Assembly: GCA_030527015.1 (NCBI GenBank) | Contig: JAUNBR010000009.1 | Location: 1 to 64,000, forward strand | Direction of reading: 5' to 3' | Source of the DNA: Planctomycetia bacterium | GTDB taxonomy: Bacteria > Planctomycetota > Planctomycetia > Pirellulales > Thermoguttaceae | DNA: 64,000 nt | Shown here: in pieces, positions 55,794-64,000 of the stretch | How positions within the stretch are numbered: position 1 is the stretch's first letter | Layout of the letters: each line of letters opens with the position of its first letter | Made by a program: the position numbers and the translations under genes | The notes under the pieces: model-generated | What the model was told of the DNA's origin: nothing | The model's input: the letters and a program-made list of their open reading frames with translations, nothing else | Databases searched by the model: none

Positions 55794-57122
55794 TTAAAGC
55801 TCCATTAACAGATTTTCCAGATCCATTCCCACTTCAGAAAGCACCCGCGCCCATTTCGGATGCAGAAAAAGCCGCACTCTTTTCACGACATCATCAAACT
55901 GTTCTTGCGCCAAGGCACGAATCACTGGAGAAACTTCTCCCAGCGGATAATATTTCCCAGTTTTTGCGGAATAAACATCCACAATAAATTCCACTTCTCT
56001 TTCCACCGGGGGAGCATCCAGAATCACATCATCCGGTGAAATAACCATTCCTGTACGCACAGAGAGTTTTTCAGCAAAACACACCGCTTTCTCCACGAGT
56101 TCTGCATAAGGAAGCCGTGCAAAACGACGATAAACTTCCGGATACTCAAAAACACTGTACTGCGCCACCTGTTTATAAAGCGCACGACGTTTCCCAAAAA
56201 GCCCCCCCCAGAGCGGACAGTCTGAGCGCCCACGCATTTCCCGCAGCATATGAATGGCCTCCACGTCCGTCACTTCCATATATTTCTGATGAAAATCGCG
56301 CCTTTCTTCTGACGTCATCTCGCGCCGCGACTCATAATATAACCTCTGAAACATGGCCGTGGCACTACGTACCGCATGATGCCAGTATACTTCACTAAAC
56401 ATAACATAACGGGCAAAAACCATCATTTCCGCCGCCGTTTTCCCCTTACTGGAAATGGCTAAACCATCTCCCGCCGCATTCAGACACAGACTCCCCAAAA
56501 GACGTTCCTGATCAAAATTCCGCCCATACGGCACTCCCGCATGAAGACTGTCACGATATAAATAATCCATTTTGTCGATATCCACTGGCCCCGACAGCAT
56601 ACTACTCAGCAGACGCCGTGATAAACTGGACGTATCTTTACACAAAATCATGTAAACATCTTCCGGTGTACAGCTCCAATCTTCCTTAATACAAGAAAAA
56701 ATTTCGGAACTCTCATTCCTCAGATACCGGATCATCCCCTTCTCATGAGAAGTCACCTCCGGTAAAAACATATCCTCCACAGGATGACAAAAAGGATAAT
56801 GCCCTAAATCATGTAACAGAGCAGAAAGAATAAATACCTCCGCATCCGCTGGAGAAATCGCCTCCGCAAAACGTTTATCGTATAACATCCGCTTTATCAG
56901 AAGGACCGCCAGACGATACACACCTAAAGAATGCTCAAAACGTGAATGCAGCGCACCAGGATATACCTGTGCCACCAGTCCTAACTGACTAATATGCTTT
57001 AACCGCTGAAACTCAGGTGTATCTAAAACACGCCTCACCCGAGCCGTCAGAGGGACATCCAGCTCTGATGGAATACGAATAATATTATACCGGGCATCCA
57101 GCACCGCGATTTCAGGAATCAT
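55794..57122 (-). CDS. HD-domain phosphohydrolase (dGTPase/SAMHD1-like)
   Basis: A 442-aa protein of the HD superfamily, COG1078 type, probably a metal-dependent nucleotide triphosphohydrolase. The HD metal site is complete: HSRFEHSLGVYR (H64), LLHDLGHYPFCH (H104-D105) and PVDIDKMDYLYRDSLH for the last aspartate. The N-terminus IIRIPSELDVPLTARVRRVL resembles other members. It stands alone, transcribed on the minus strand. The exact substrate (dGTP or other) is not decided by sequence; some relatives have defence or regulatory roles. Confidence 0.85.
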   Translation of the reverse strand: MIPEIAVLDARYNIIRIPSELDVPLTARVRRVLDTPEFQRLKHISQLGLVAQVYPGALHSRFEHSLGVYRLAVLLIKRMLYDKRFAEAISPADAEVFILSALLHDLGHYPFCHPVEDMFLPEVTSHEKGMIRYLRNESSEIFSCIKEDWSCTPEDVYMILCKDTSSLSRRLLSSMLSGPVDIDKMDYLYRDSLHAGVPYGRNFDQERLLGSLCLNAAGDGLAISSKGKTAAEMMVFARYVMFSEVYWHHAVRSATAMFQRLYYESRREMTSEERRDFHQKYMEVTDVEAIHMLREMRGRSDCPLWGGLFGKRRALYKQVAQYSVFEYPEVYRRFARLPYAELVEKAVCFAEKLSVRTGMVISPDDVILDAPPVEREVEFIVDVYSAKTGKYYPLGEVSPVIRALAQEQFDDVVKRVRLFLHPKWARVLSEVGMDLENLLMEL

Positions 57123-57312
57123 AATATGTCAGCCAATAAAAAAACATTATCCTCTGCTTATCATAAAAGCAGAACTTAAATATAAAACACATTTCATACA
57201 TATATCATCAGATAAATGATAACATGTCTGCTTCATAACCACGTAAAACCCCTATTTTTAAACATAAATTTCTATTTTTTAAAAAATAGGCATATGAATC
57301 AGACGTCACGGC

Positions 57313-58053
57313 TCACCCTCCCGGTGGTGGCGGAGGCGGTACTTTTTCCCCACTTCCAGAAGCTGAATATGACGCATTCTGTGCAGAACTGACAAAATCT
57401 ATTCCTCCCACATAACAGAGAGAAAGTGTAATAATTATATAAAATACCATATGTACCACACCATCTCCCCACTCCAAATTATAACACACGGAACCAAATA
57501 ACGCGCCAACAATCAAAAATGGAACCGACATAACCAGCCATACTAATAAATCCCCTCCGAAAGCAGGCACTACATTTTTCGAGAAGAAAATAAATCCGCC
57601 CCACAGCAGCACATACGCCGCCGTGCATAATGCCGTACGGAGAACAAGTTCCCTGATGGAAAGCCCTTCTATTTCTTCCGCATTACGCAAAAAAATGTAC
57701 GGCAGATACACCAGCGGTGGTGTTATAACCACCAGTGAAATGGCCGTAAAAATTGTAGATTTATTCAGAACTGTTCCAAGTAAAAATGTAATCGCGTATG
57801 TCGCCAGCGTACCAATAATCACCACCACCCACATTACCGGATCCACCTTCCATTCACGCCGTTTAATGGGTTTTAGCACCATCTGACCAGCATTCGCACT
57901 AAAGGCTTCCCCCCCATGTACTTTTACCGCATTTTCTGCTTTCGGAATCCTTATTTTTGTCTTACATTTCGGACATGGACCCGTCTGACCCGCGAATTTT
58001 TCAGATACCGAAAAACTCTTTCGGCACCCCGGACATGTTACAATAATCGCCAT
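57313..58053 (-). CDS. Zinc-ribbon integral membrane protein
   Basis: A ~246-aa protein with an N-terminal zinc ribbon (C7, C10, C27, C30: VTCPGCRKSFSVSEKFAGQT followed by GPCPKCKTKIRIP) and five predicted membrane helices, for example VVIIGTLATYAITFLLGTVL, AISLVVITPPLVYLPYIFL and MVFYIIITLSLCYVGGIDF. It ends in PPPPPPGG. Two ATG codons in tandem start it; 58053 fits better with the upstream AGAGGG. This ribbon plus membrane layout is common in planctomycetes and its role is unknown. The divergent gene at 58968 carries a related ribbon. Confidence 0.75.
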   Translation of the reverse strand: MAIIVTCPGCRKSFSVSEKFAGQTGPCPKCKTKIRIPKAENAVKVHGGEAFSANAGQMVLKPIKRREWKVDPVMWVVVIIGTLATYAITFLLGTVLNKSTIFTAISLVVITPPLVYLPYIFLRNAEEIEGLSIRELVLRTALCTAAYVLLWGGFIFFSKNVVPAFGGDLLVWLVMSVPFLIVGALFGSVCYNLEWGDGVVHMVFYIIITLSLCYVGGIDFVSSAQNASYSASGSGEKVPPPPPPGG

Positions 58054-58178
58054 CATTACCCTCTGCCAAAACTCTTTAAATATTTTTCATAATTCTATTC
58101 TTAACGCACATTTTTAACATACATTTTTATATTTCATACCATTTCAGAATTAAATCACATAATTCGAAGTATTTTAAT

Positions 58179-58284
58179 AAATTTCTGGTTTTCCTTTAAA
58201 TCTCTGTTTTATGCGGCTCTAAAACCAGGCTTTTTAGCGAAGCAAAATGCCGGAAAAGCGAAATTTTATAGTACATCAGGTATA
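58179..58284 (+). repeat. MITE copy
   Basis: Forward copy (AATTTCTGGTTTTCCTTTAA at the left, GTACATCAGGTATA at the right). The hairpin stem is shortened (AGGCTTTTTAGCGAAGC). Confidence 0.75.
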
Positions 58285-58299
58285 TAAACCGAAAACATT

Positions 58300-58423
58300 T
58301 TTCCATTTTCACTTTAAATCTTCATAAATTTATGCGGCCACACAAGCTGCATTTTCAGCTCCGCTCGTGCTGACAGGGAAACAAAATACCGCAGAAACAG
58401 AAAATTATAGTACATCAGATATA
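58300..58423 (+). repeat. MITE copy with extra core sequence
   Basis: Forward copy (TTTCCATTTTCACTTTAAAT at the left, GTACATCAGATATA at the right) with about 20 extra bases in the loop (GCTCCGCTCGTGCTGACAG). Confidence 0.6.
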
Positions 58424-58756
58424 AATTTCCGTTTTACCTGGTTTCACTTCTTAATATATCTTGGATAAAATCTTAATTTTATCAAAAAAACTTGAAAAAA
58501 CTTCTCTCGAATAGTTGACGAAAAAAAATTTCCTGTCAGAATATTTAATATACATTTCTTTAACTTTTTTTCCCAGCCACCCACCAAAGAAATTTATAAA
58601 AAAACTTTTTCTGATGATTTTTATTTTCCTTCCTGTCCATTTACCGGCAGGATTTCTCTAAAATTAATATTCGCGCATTAATTTTAGAATAAAATTATCT
58701 AAAAATGTAAAAAATCCTATAAAAATTAAATTATATTTTACCATTTTAATTCATTA
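58424..58756. other. AT-rich spacer
   Basis: Upstream region between the divergent zinc-ribbon genes, with runs of T. No coding frame seen. Confidence 0.35.
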
Positions 58757-58862
58757 CGAGAATGTTTCTACTTTAAATTTCTGTTTTATACGGCTCTAAA
58801 ACCAGGCTTTTTGGTTTCGCTAAAATGCCGGAAAAGCAAAAATTTATAGTATATCAGACATA
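58757..58862 (+). repeat. Diverged MITE copy
   Basis: Forward copy recognisable by TTTCTACTTTAAATTTCTG at the left and ATTTATAGTATATCAGACAT at the right; the ends have lost the TATA. Confidence 0.65.
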
Positions 58863-58967
58863 AAAGCAAAACTTTCCGTACTTTAAAGATATAAAAATCA
58901 TTTAATGATTCTATAATTTTTATCATCATTCGTTTTTATTTTTCACTTTTTTAATTTTTTGTACATC

Positions 58968-59921
58968 ATGCAATTTGAAATTCCCTGTCCTAACGGTCAT
59001 AACGTACGTTTTGGTTTAAAATTCGCAGGCGCAGTATGCCAGTGTCCTAAATGCTCTGCAAAAATTCCGATTCCTCCTCTGGCGGACCTCCGTGAATCGC
59101 TCGGCGATGAAATCGACGAAGAAACGGAAGCAGCATTCCAGGAAGCTGAAAAATTTATCGCTGAAAGAAAAGCCCGCAAAAAACAGAAATTACTTTCTAA
59201 AAAAACTGCCACAGAAAATACGCAGAAAAATTCCCAAAATTCTGACGCAAAAACACTTTCAGGTTCTCCAGCTTCAGATCTTTCCATTTCAGAAGATGAC
59301 GACACTCAGGACGAAGAAGTAATCGAATTTTTCTGTCCGAATAACCATTCTCTTTCCGCTCCTCTTTCAAAAGCAGGTACACCCGAGACCTGCCCCGTGT
59401 GTTCTGCGCGATTTATCGTTCCTGGTCTGGATGACGAAGACGATTTTTCCGCCCAGGCAGGAGCACCCGTACAAGTAGCCGTACCCCCAGTCGTCAGTAA
59501 TCCAAAACCACAGATTTCCATTTCTTCTCCCCAAAGTAACGCACCGGATGCATTCTTTATTCCCGGATTATCTGCGGAGACTACTACAAATAATGATTCT
59601 TTGGTTCTGAGTCTCAGTGGATTTTCTCAGAATGCAAAACGGGATACCACCCAGAATACACAGGATATTTTTCAAAATACAAAACAAGATACCCCAGATC
59701 CCATGTTCCATATGTTCAAAATATTTTGGGAACGCACCACCGACGAGGGAACGATCGAATTACATACTGCTGATGGAAAAGTTTTCCCCGTGCAGGGATT
59801 TTTTGAAAATGAAACGACTCAAGATATCGGCGTTTTTAAAATTAAGAATTCCAGCGACCAAAAAGTTACTGTCGCCATTCGTTGGCAGCACATTAATTGG
59901 ATACAGGAAAAAAAATCATAA
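58968..59921 (+). CDS. Double zinc-ribbon soluble protein
   Basis: A ~317-aa protein with two zinc-ribbon modules: the first at the N-terminus (FEIPCPNGHNVRFGLKFAG, then CQCPKCSAKIPIP), the second near residues 125-155 (FFCPNNHSLSAPLSKAG, then TCPVCSARFIVPG). Acidic, Gln- and Ser-rich linkers connect them. The last ~70 residues (MFHMFKIFWERTTDEGTIEL onward) look like a small beta-rich domain. The ATG at 58968 is preferred over a TTG nine bases upstream. The first ribbon resembles that of the divergent membrane protein at 57313, suggesting a common module. Function unknown. Confidence 0.7.
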   Translation: MQFEIPCPNGHNVRFGLKFAGAVCQCPKCSAKIPIPPLADLRESLGDEIDEETEAAFQEAEKFIAERKARKKQKLLSKKTATENTQKNSQNSDAKTLSGSPASDLSISEDDDTQDEEVIEFFCPNNHSLSAPLSKAGTPETCPVCSARFIVPGLDDEDDFSAQAGAPVQVAVPPVVSNPKPQISISSPQSNAPDAFFIPGLSAETTTNNDSLVLSLSGFSQNAKRDTTQNTQDIFQNTKQDTPDPMFHMFKIFWERTTDEGTIELHTADGKVFPVQGFFENETTQDIGVFKIKNSSDQKVTVAIRWQHINWIQEKKS

Positions 59922-59976
59922 TTTTCGGTTTTCTGTTTTATCTAAAAACCATCTCCGACATGCCGTATCTTCACTT

Positions 59977-59992
59977 TATACCAGGTGCGCTT
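59977..59992 (-). repeat. 16-nt solo MITE end
   Basis: TATACCAGGTGCGCTT directly precedes a second-subfamily copy; same 16-nt break as elsewhere. Confidence 0.45.
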
Positions 59993-60102
59993 TATTCCAG
60001 GCACACTAAAAATTTGAATTTCTCCGGCATTTCGTGATGATGTATGAAATACCTACTTTTGTGGCCGCACAAAATTAAAATATTAATGTGGAACCAAGAA
60101 TA
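59993..60102 (-). repeat. MITE, second subfamily
   Basis: Starts TATTCCAGGCACACTAAAAA and ends AATGTGGAACCAAGAATA. The core GGCATTTCGTGATGATGT, then GAAATACC, resembles the copy at 48267. It lies 17 bp upstream of kdsD. Confidence 0.7.
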
Positions 60103-60118
60103 AAATAAGAATGATTTC

Positions 60119-61141
60119 ATGGAAAATACCCATTCTTCAGATCAAACAAAAAATTTAACGGAAAAAAGGATCATTTCTGCTCAAGAAATTTTGCAGGCAC
60201 AGTGTAACGCACTTCTGAGGCTCCAGAATGGGTTAAACGACACTTTCTCAGACGCTGTTTCCATCATTTTATCCTGTAAAGGTGCAGTCATGACCACGGG
60301 TGCAGGAAAAGCGGGTATAATCGCGCAAAAATTTTCCGCCACGCTGGCGTCTCTGGGGACTCCAAGTCATTACATACACCCCACAGATGCTCTTCATGGT
60401 GACTTGGGGCGTATTTCTCCGCAAGACATCATGGTTATGTTTTCATTAAGCGGTGAAACAGAAGAAATCTGTCGGCTCTTACCACCTTTAAAAGAACAGA
60501 TTCACACCCTTATCGCCATCACCGGGAACAAAAACAGTACCCTGGCACAAAATGCGAATGTCGTTCTAGACATTCACTTTACTCGTGAAGCTGGAAAACT
60601 AGGACTGGCGCCCACCAGCAGCACTTTAGCCATGCTCGCTCTGAGTGACACGCTGGCGCTTATCGTTTCTGAAGAACGTGATTTTACTGACGTTCATTTC
60701 GCGCAGTTTCATCCTGCTGGTATGTTAGGACGTAAATTAAGTCATGTGGAAGATTACATGCGCCCACTCTCTCTGTGCCGTTTAGCCAGTGAAACAGAAT
60801 CGGTACGTAACGTCTTCCTCTCCTTACGCCGCCCCGGACGAAGAACGGGAGCCATTATGCTTACCACATCAGACGGTACACTTTCCGGATTCTTCACAGA
60901 CAGTGATCTTTCCCGATTATTTGAACGTGGTGCAGAAAAGGATTTTGACGCTCCTATTTCCACCGTCATGACACGTTCTCCGATTTCCGTCGCCGTGGGC
61001 ACTCCCATGGAAAAAGCAGTCGAACTGATGATTCACAAAAAAATCAGTGAATTACCGGTTATCGATTTACAAAAAAATCCTGTGGGCATGCTGGACATTA
61101 CAGATGTAATCGCACTTTTCCCTCACATTACCAGAGAATAA
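60119..61141 (+). CDS. kdsD: Arabinose-5-phosphate isomerase (KdsD/KpsF/GutQ family)
   Basis: Interconverts ribulose 5-phosphate and arabinose 5-phosphate, the first step to Kdo for LPS. A SIS domain (residues about 40-175) shows VMTTGAGKAGIIAQKF, SHYIHPTDALHGDLGRIS, MFSLSGETEEI and LAPTSSTLAMLALSD. HFAQFHPAGMLGRKL follows, then two CBS domains (about 215-335) with TVMTRSPISVAVGTPMEKAV and SELPVIDL. Length 340 aa, slightly above average because of about 15 extra N-terminal residues. The OstA/LptA-like gene follows 352 bp downstream on the same strand. Confidence 0.93.
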   Translation: MENTHSSDQTKNLTEKRIISAQEILQAQCNALLRLQNGLNDTFSDAVSIILSCKGAVMTTGAGKAGIIAQKFSATLASLGTPSHYIHPTDALHGDLGRISPQDIMVMFSLSGETEEICRLLPPLKEQIHTLIAITGNKNSTLAQNANVVLDIHFTREAGKLGLAPTSSTLAMLALSDTLALIVSEERDFTDVHFAQFHPAGMLGRKLSHVEDYMRPLSLCRLASETESVRNVFLSLRRPGRRTGAIMLTTSDGTLSGFFTDSDLSRLFERGAEKDFDAPISTVMTRSPISVAVGTPMEKAVELMIHKKISELPVIDLQKNPVGMLDITDVIALFPHITRE

Positions 61142-61185
61142 TTCCCTTTCCCACACACAAAAAATACAGGTTTCACCTAAAATTT

Positions 61186-61201
61186 CATACCTGATGCACG
61201 A
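61186..61201 (-). repeat. 16-nt solo MITE end
   Basis: CATACCTGATGCACGA directly precedes the full copy at 61202; same 16-nt break as elsewhere. Confidence 0.5.
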
Positions 61202-61305
61202 TATACCCGATACGCTATAAATTTTCGCTTCACAGGATTTTTGCTTCGCTAAAATACCTGTTTTAGAGCCGCACAAAACGAAAATTTAAAGGAGAGCCAG
61301 ATATA
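61202..61305 (-). repeat. MITE copy
   Basis: Reverse copy (TATACCCGATACGCTATAAA at the left, AGGAGAGCCAGATATA at the right), about 60 bp past kdsD. Confidence 0.85.
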
Positions 61306-61379
61306 TTTCCGTCCGTGCTTTTTTTGAGCAGAGCAGACACCGAACATGTTTTCTGCGACACATAATCTGGATATATTTC

Positions 61380-61456
61380 CAGTTTTATTCGGAATCTCTG
61401 CTTTTAGAGCCGCATAAGACGAAAAATTAAAGAAAATCAGGTATTACCCTTTTTAA
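61380..61456 (-). repeat. Partial MITE
   Basis: GCTTTTAGAGCCGCATAAGA, then GAAAAATTAAAG and AATCAGGTATTA match the left-type half in reverse. The other half is lost or rearranged. Confidence 0.5.
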
Positions 61457-61493
61457 ACAAGAATAACATCATTTCAGATGGAGAGAACAAAAC

Positions 61494-64000
61494 ATGATGA
61501 ATACCTATTTACGTGTCTTGTCGACGCTCACCATCCTTATCAGTTTTTACTTCGTGGACATGCTTTTTTTAGCCCCCCTGGTAACCCCACCTGCCATTAT
61601 CATTCCACCAGATACCAGCCAGAGAAGACTCGAAAAAAATCTTGACTTACTGCCCTTTTTTCCCGCCGGTTCTTGGGAAATTTCACACTCAAATTACCGT
61701 GTTAATTTTGGAGAGGGCATCTTTATTTTTAATGATTATGAAATCGAAGAAAGAAAAATTATTCATGTAAACACATGTACCTTCATTTTTTTCCCAGATC
61801 GGAAAAACGCTTCTCCCTCCTCTGAAAATCCAGAACGTGAATTCGCCATCATCGTACGCGTTCCAGAAGGAGCGGAACTTCATCTCGACTCACCCATTAA
61901 CATCATGGAAGGAAAGCTGGGAACGCCCGTCTGGGGAAGACTCCGAGGGAAAGTCGAAATTTATTCTTTTGGAAAGACTCACGCACCGGACGATGATCTG
62001 AGAATCGAAACCCGCGACATCATTTACGAAAATCTTCAGATACGAAGCACACATATCGTGGAATTTCGTTTTGGCGCACATTCCGGCCGGGGAAGTGACT
62101 TCATCATCACTCTCGACACTTCTCTGGATAATAACAGTATGCAGCTTTCTGGAATTAAATCTTTTGAGTTAAAGCACCTTTCTCAGCTTAATATCCAGGT
62201 TCCGATCACAGAAAATATGCTTTCTGGAATTTCTGATAATCCCTCTAAAACATCAGACTCTCTGGAAACTCCGACAAATATTCAGCAGCTTCTTTTTCAT
62301 TCCGCCGATCTGACAGGAATGCACACCGTGGAAAACAGAATGCCTCATATTTCTCCCCTGCAAGACCCGGCATCCGCCGACTATGTTTCATCACCACCTG
62401 CACTTTCCACTTCATGGTATCTTCCTGTAAAGCTGACCTGTGATGGCCCCATTTTTTATGACGTTTACTTGGGAGAAGCCTCTTTCTCTCAAAACGTTTA
62501 TGTCGAATGGTTTTATAAAACTCACTTATCCGATTATCTTCACTGCGAAAAACTTCAGTTTAACCTTCTTCCAGAAACTCAAGAAACCGCCTCCGAAATT
62601 ACCTCCGAAACTGACTCAAAAATCGCACCGGAAATCACGCCAGAAAATTTTCCTGCATCAGAAAATCTGGCATCCGAACCGACTCAAGATTCTATAAATT
62701 CTTTCTCAAAACTTCAGCCACATCAGATTATCGCCAGCGGAGCAGAAGTCATTCTCCATTCCCGACAATTTTCAGTCGTCGCCAAAGGAAACCAATTAAA
62801 CATGAACATTCCCCAAAAAGTTTTAATGCTGGAATCCTCACAGGAAGCCACGCTACAAAGAAATAATCAGGAATTTCATGCACGGTCCATAAGATTTACA
62901 CAGACGAAAACGGGCATGGGAGAAGTAAACGTCATGGGGTCTGGCTGGATGCAGTATTTAATGCAAGAAAACGGAATCACACAAGATATTATACGCGCCA
63001 GCTGGCGAACAGAATTTCGTATGTATCCCGAAATCGCCGAGGAATATGCCATTACGCTCGACGGAAACACCACCGTGGAGTCACAAAAAATCGGAAAACT
63101 TTCCGCTGAAAAATTATTTCTTTGGCTCCGCAAAAAAACACCTGAGGAAATCGCATGGGAACAAAATCAAAAATCACTCATGCTTTCATCACCGGCAGCC
63201 TCTGATTCTCAAAAAGAAAAAGATTCACTGCCTTATCGTCTCGCGCGTATTCGTGCTTTAAATAATGTCACACTCTGGGCAAATCTCGATAAAACCGGGA
63301 TTCATGGCCGATTCGCACAAATGGATTTATGGTTTTTAAGCATTCCTGAAGCAGGAAATACTTTACCTACTGCCGAAATCCTTCACGCCGTGCAGCAAAA
63401 CAGCTCTCGTTTTTCCTCCAAAACTCATTCCCCCACAGACACTCCTGACACTTTATCACACACATCCGAAACACCCAAAACACCACCGAACATTTTTAAC
63501 ATTCAGGCGGAAACGCTTCAGGGAAATATCATTTTACAGGACTCTCTCGTTTTCGTCTCAAAAGTTTTAATTCAGACGGGAGTGCAGATTCAAGAACGCA
63601 GTGAAGAACCTCTTCCATCTGAAATTCCACTTTATGTTCAGGGAGATAAAATCACTTTAACTGACCTGCTGCCCACCACGCTTCAGGCGGAAATCGTCGG
63701 TTCTCCCGCCATACTGAAAGGCCGTGGCGCAGAGCTTTCCGGTAACGCCATTTTCATGAACTGCCGTTCAAATAATGCTTGGATTCCAGGCACAGGAAAG
63801 ATGACGCTTTTCTTACGGAAAGACCTGGACGGAAAAATGCTGGCCACCCCACAGCACATTACCATTACCTGGGAAGACGGCATGAATTTTGACGGGCAGA
63901 TGACCACTTTTTCCAGGCAGGTACATATCCGACATCCTCAGCATACCATGAAGGCTCAGCAGTTACAGACTTTTCTTTCGGAAAAAATTATTTTTAGTAA
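61494..64000 (+). CDS. OstA/LptA-like envelope protein, 3' end outside the window
   Basis: An open frame of at least 835 codons from ATG 61494 (GGAG 10 nt upstream) to the window edge without a stop. The N-terminus has one membrane helix (LSTLTILISFYFVDMLFLAP), so the rest is probably extracytoplasmic. Beta-rich segments such as FNIQAETLQGNIILQDSLVF, AEIVGSPAILKGRGAELSGN and TFSRQVHIRHPQHTMKAQQL resemble the OstA/LptA fold of LPS-transport proteins. An LptC-like role for the N-terminal part is possible. The position after kdsD recalls the kdsD-kdsC-lptC-lptA order of Gram-negative LPS loci. It is far longer than LptA or LptC. Assignment is tentative. Confidence 0.6.
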   Translation, partial: MMNTYLRVLSTLTILISFYFVDMLFLAPLVTPPAIIIPPDTSQRRLEKNLDLLPFFPAGSWEISHSNYRVNFGEGIFIFNDYEIEERKIIHVNTCTFIFFPDRKNASPSSENPEREFAIIVRVPEGAELHLDSPINIMEGKLGTPVWGRLRGKVEIYSFGKTHAPDDDLRIETRDIIYENLQIRSTHIVEFRFGAHSGRGSDFIITLDTSLDNNSMQLSGIKSFELKHLSQLNIQVPITENMLSGISDNPSKTSDSLETPTNIQQLLFHSADLTGMHTVENRMPHISPLQDPASADYVSSPPALSTSWYLPVKLTCDGPIFYDVYLGEASFSQNVYVEWFYKTHLSDYLHCEKLQFNLLPETQETASEITSETDSKIAPEITPENFPASENLASEPTQDSINSFSKLQPHQIIASGAEVILHSRQFSVVAKGNQLNMNIPQKVLMLESSQEATLQRNNQEFHARSIRFTQTKTGMGEVNVMGSGWMQYLMQENGITQDIIRASWRTEFRMYPEIAEEYAITLDGNTTVESQKIGKLSAEKLFLWLRKKTPEEIAWEQNQKSLMLSSPAASDSQKEKDSLPYRLARIRALNNVTLWANLDKTGIHGRFAQMDLWFLSIPEAGNTLPTAEILHAVQQNSSRFSSKTHSPTDTPDTLSHTSETPKTPPNIFNIQAETLQGNIILQDSLVFVSKVLIQTGVQIQERSEEPLPSEIPLYVQGDKITLTDLLPTTLQAEIVGSPAILKGRGAELSGNAIFMNCRSNNAWIPGTGKMTLFLRKDLDGKMLATPQHITITWEDGMNFDGQMTTFSRQVHIRHPQHTMKAQQLQTFLSEKIIFS

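Overview
The window looks like a chromosomal segment of a planctomycete-type bacterium. The pointers are a 7,367-residue surface protein with an N-terminal LExxEERVLLS-type motif and repeated GEVED modules, DUF4340/GldFG-type membrane proteins, a lipoprotein of a type I associate with planctomycetes, and an LPS-type outer-membrane pathway (kdsD next to an OstA/LptA-like protein). Genes are mostly single or in short runs, separated by AT-rich spacers packed with one small palindromic repeat family. No tRNA or rRNA was recognised.

Layout. 1-4846: an intact Cas12a gene with no cas1, cas2 or cas4, followed 204 nt downstream by one Cas12a-type crRNA repeat. The unit is bracketed by 60-bp direct repeats that look like the ends of an IS630-family element; the right copy still carries a decayed transposase fragment. 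4937-11774 (minus): folK, a DUF4340 protein, a fused GldF/GldG-like permease and its ABC ATPase. 12495-24241: an SNF2 helicase, an M28 peptidase, a GH57 glucanotransferase/amylase, a lipoprotein and a DUF11 secreted protein. 24803-46906 (minus): the giant protein, which carries a subtilisin domain and a metzincin-type zinc-protease site. 48413-64000: a HEAT/TPR protein, dapB, thrS, thioredoxin, a lactonase-type beta-propeller, an HD hydrolase, two zinc-ribbon proteins, kdsD, and an OstA/LptA-like protein that runs off the window.

The repeat layer. About forty copies of a ~105-bp element (terminal inverted repeats, central hairpin, TA target) sit in the spacers. None lies wholly inside a gene, but two overlap gene 3' ends and supply the stop codon (folK and GH57). 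One copy sits in the loop of the giant gene's terminator, and two copies are each interrupted by another copy at the same TA, which is direct evidence of past transposition. Their ends resemble the IS630-like ends flanking cas12a, so the MITEs and the cas12a island may have been moved by one transposase family. The cas12a island with its single guide-like repeat is the most unusual feature. A hairpin in the thrS leader whose loop reads like a tRNA-Thr(CGU) anticodon loop is a second regulatory candidate.
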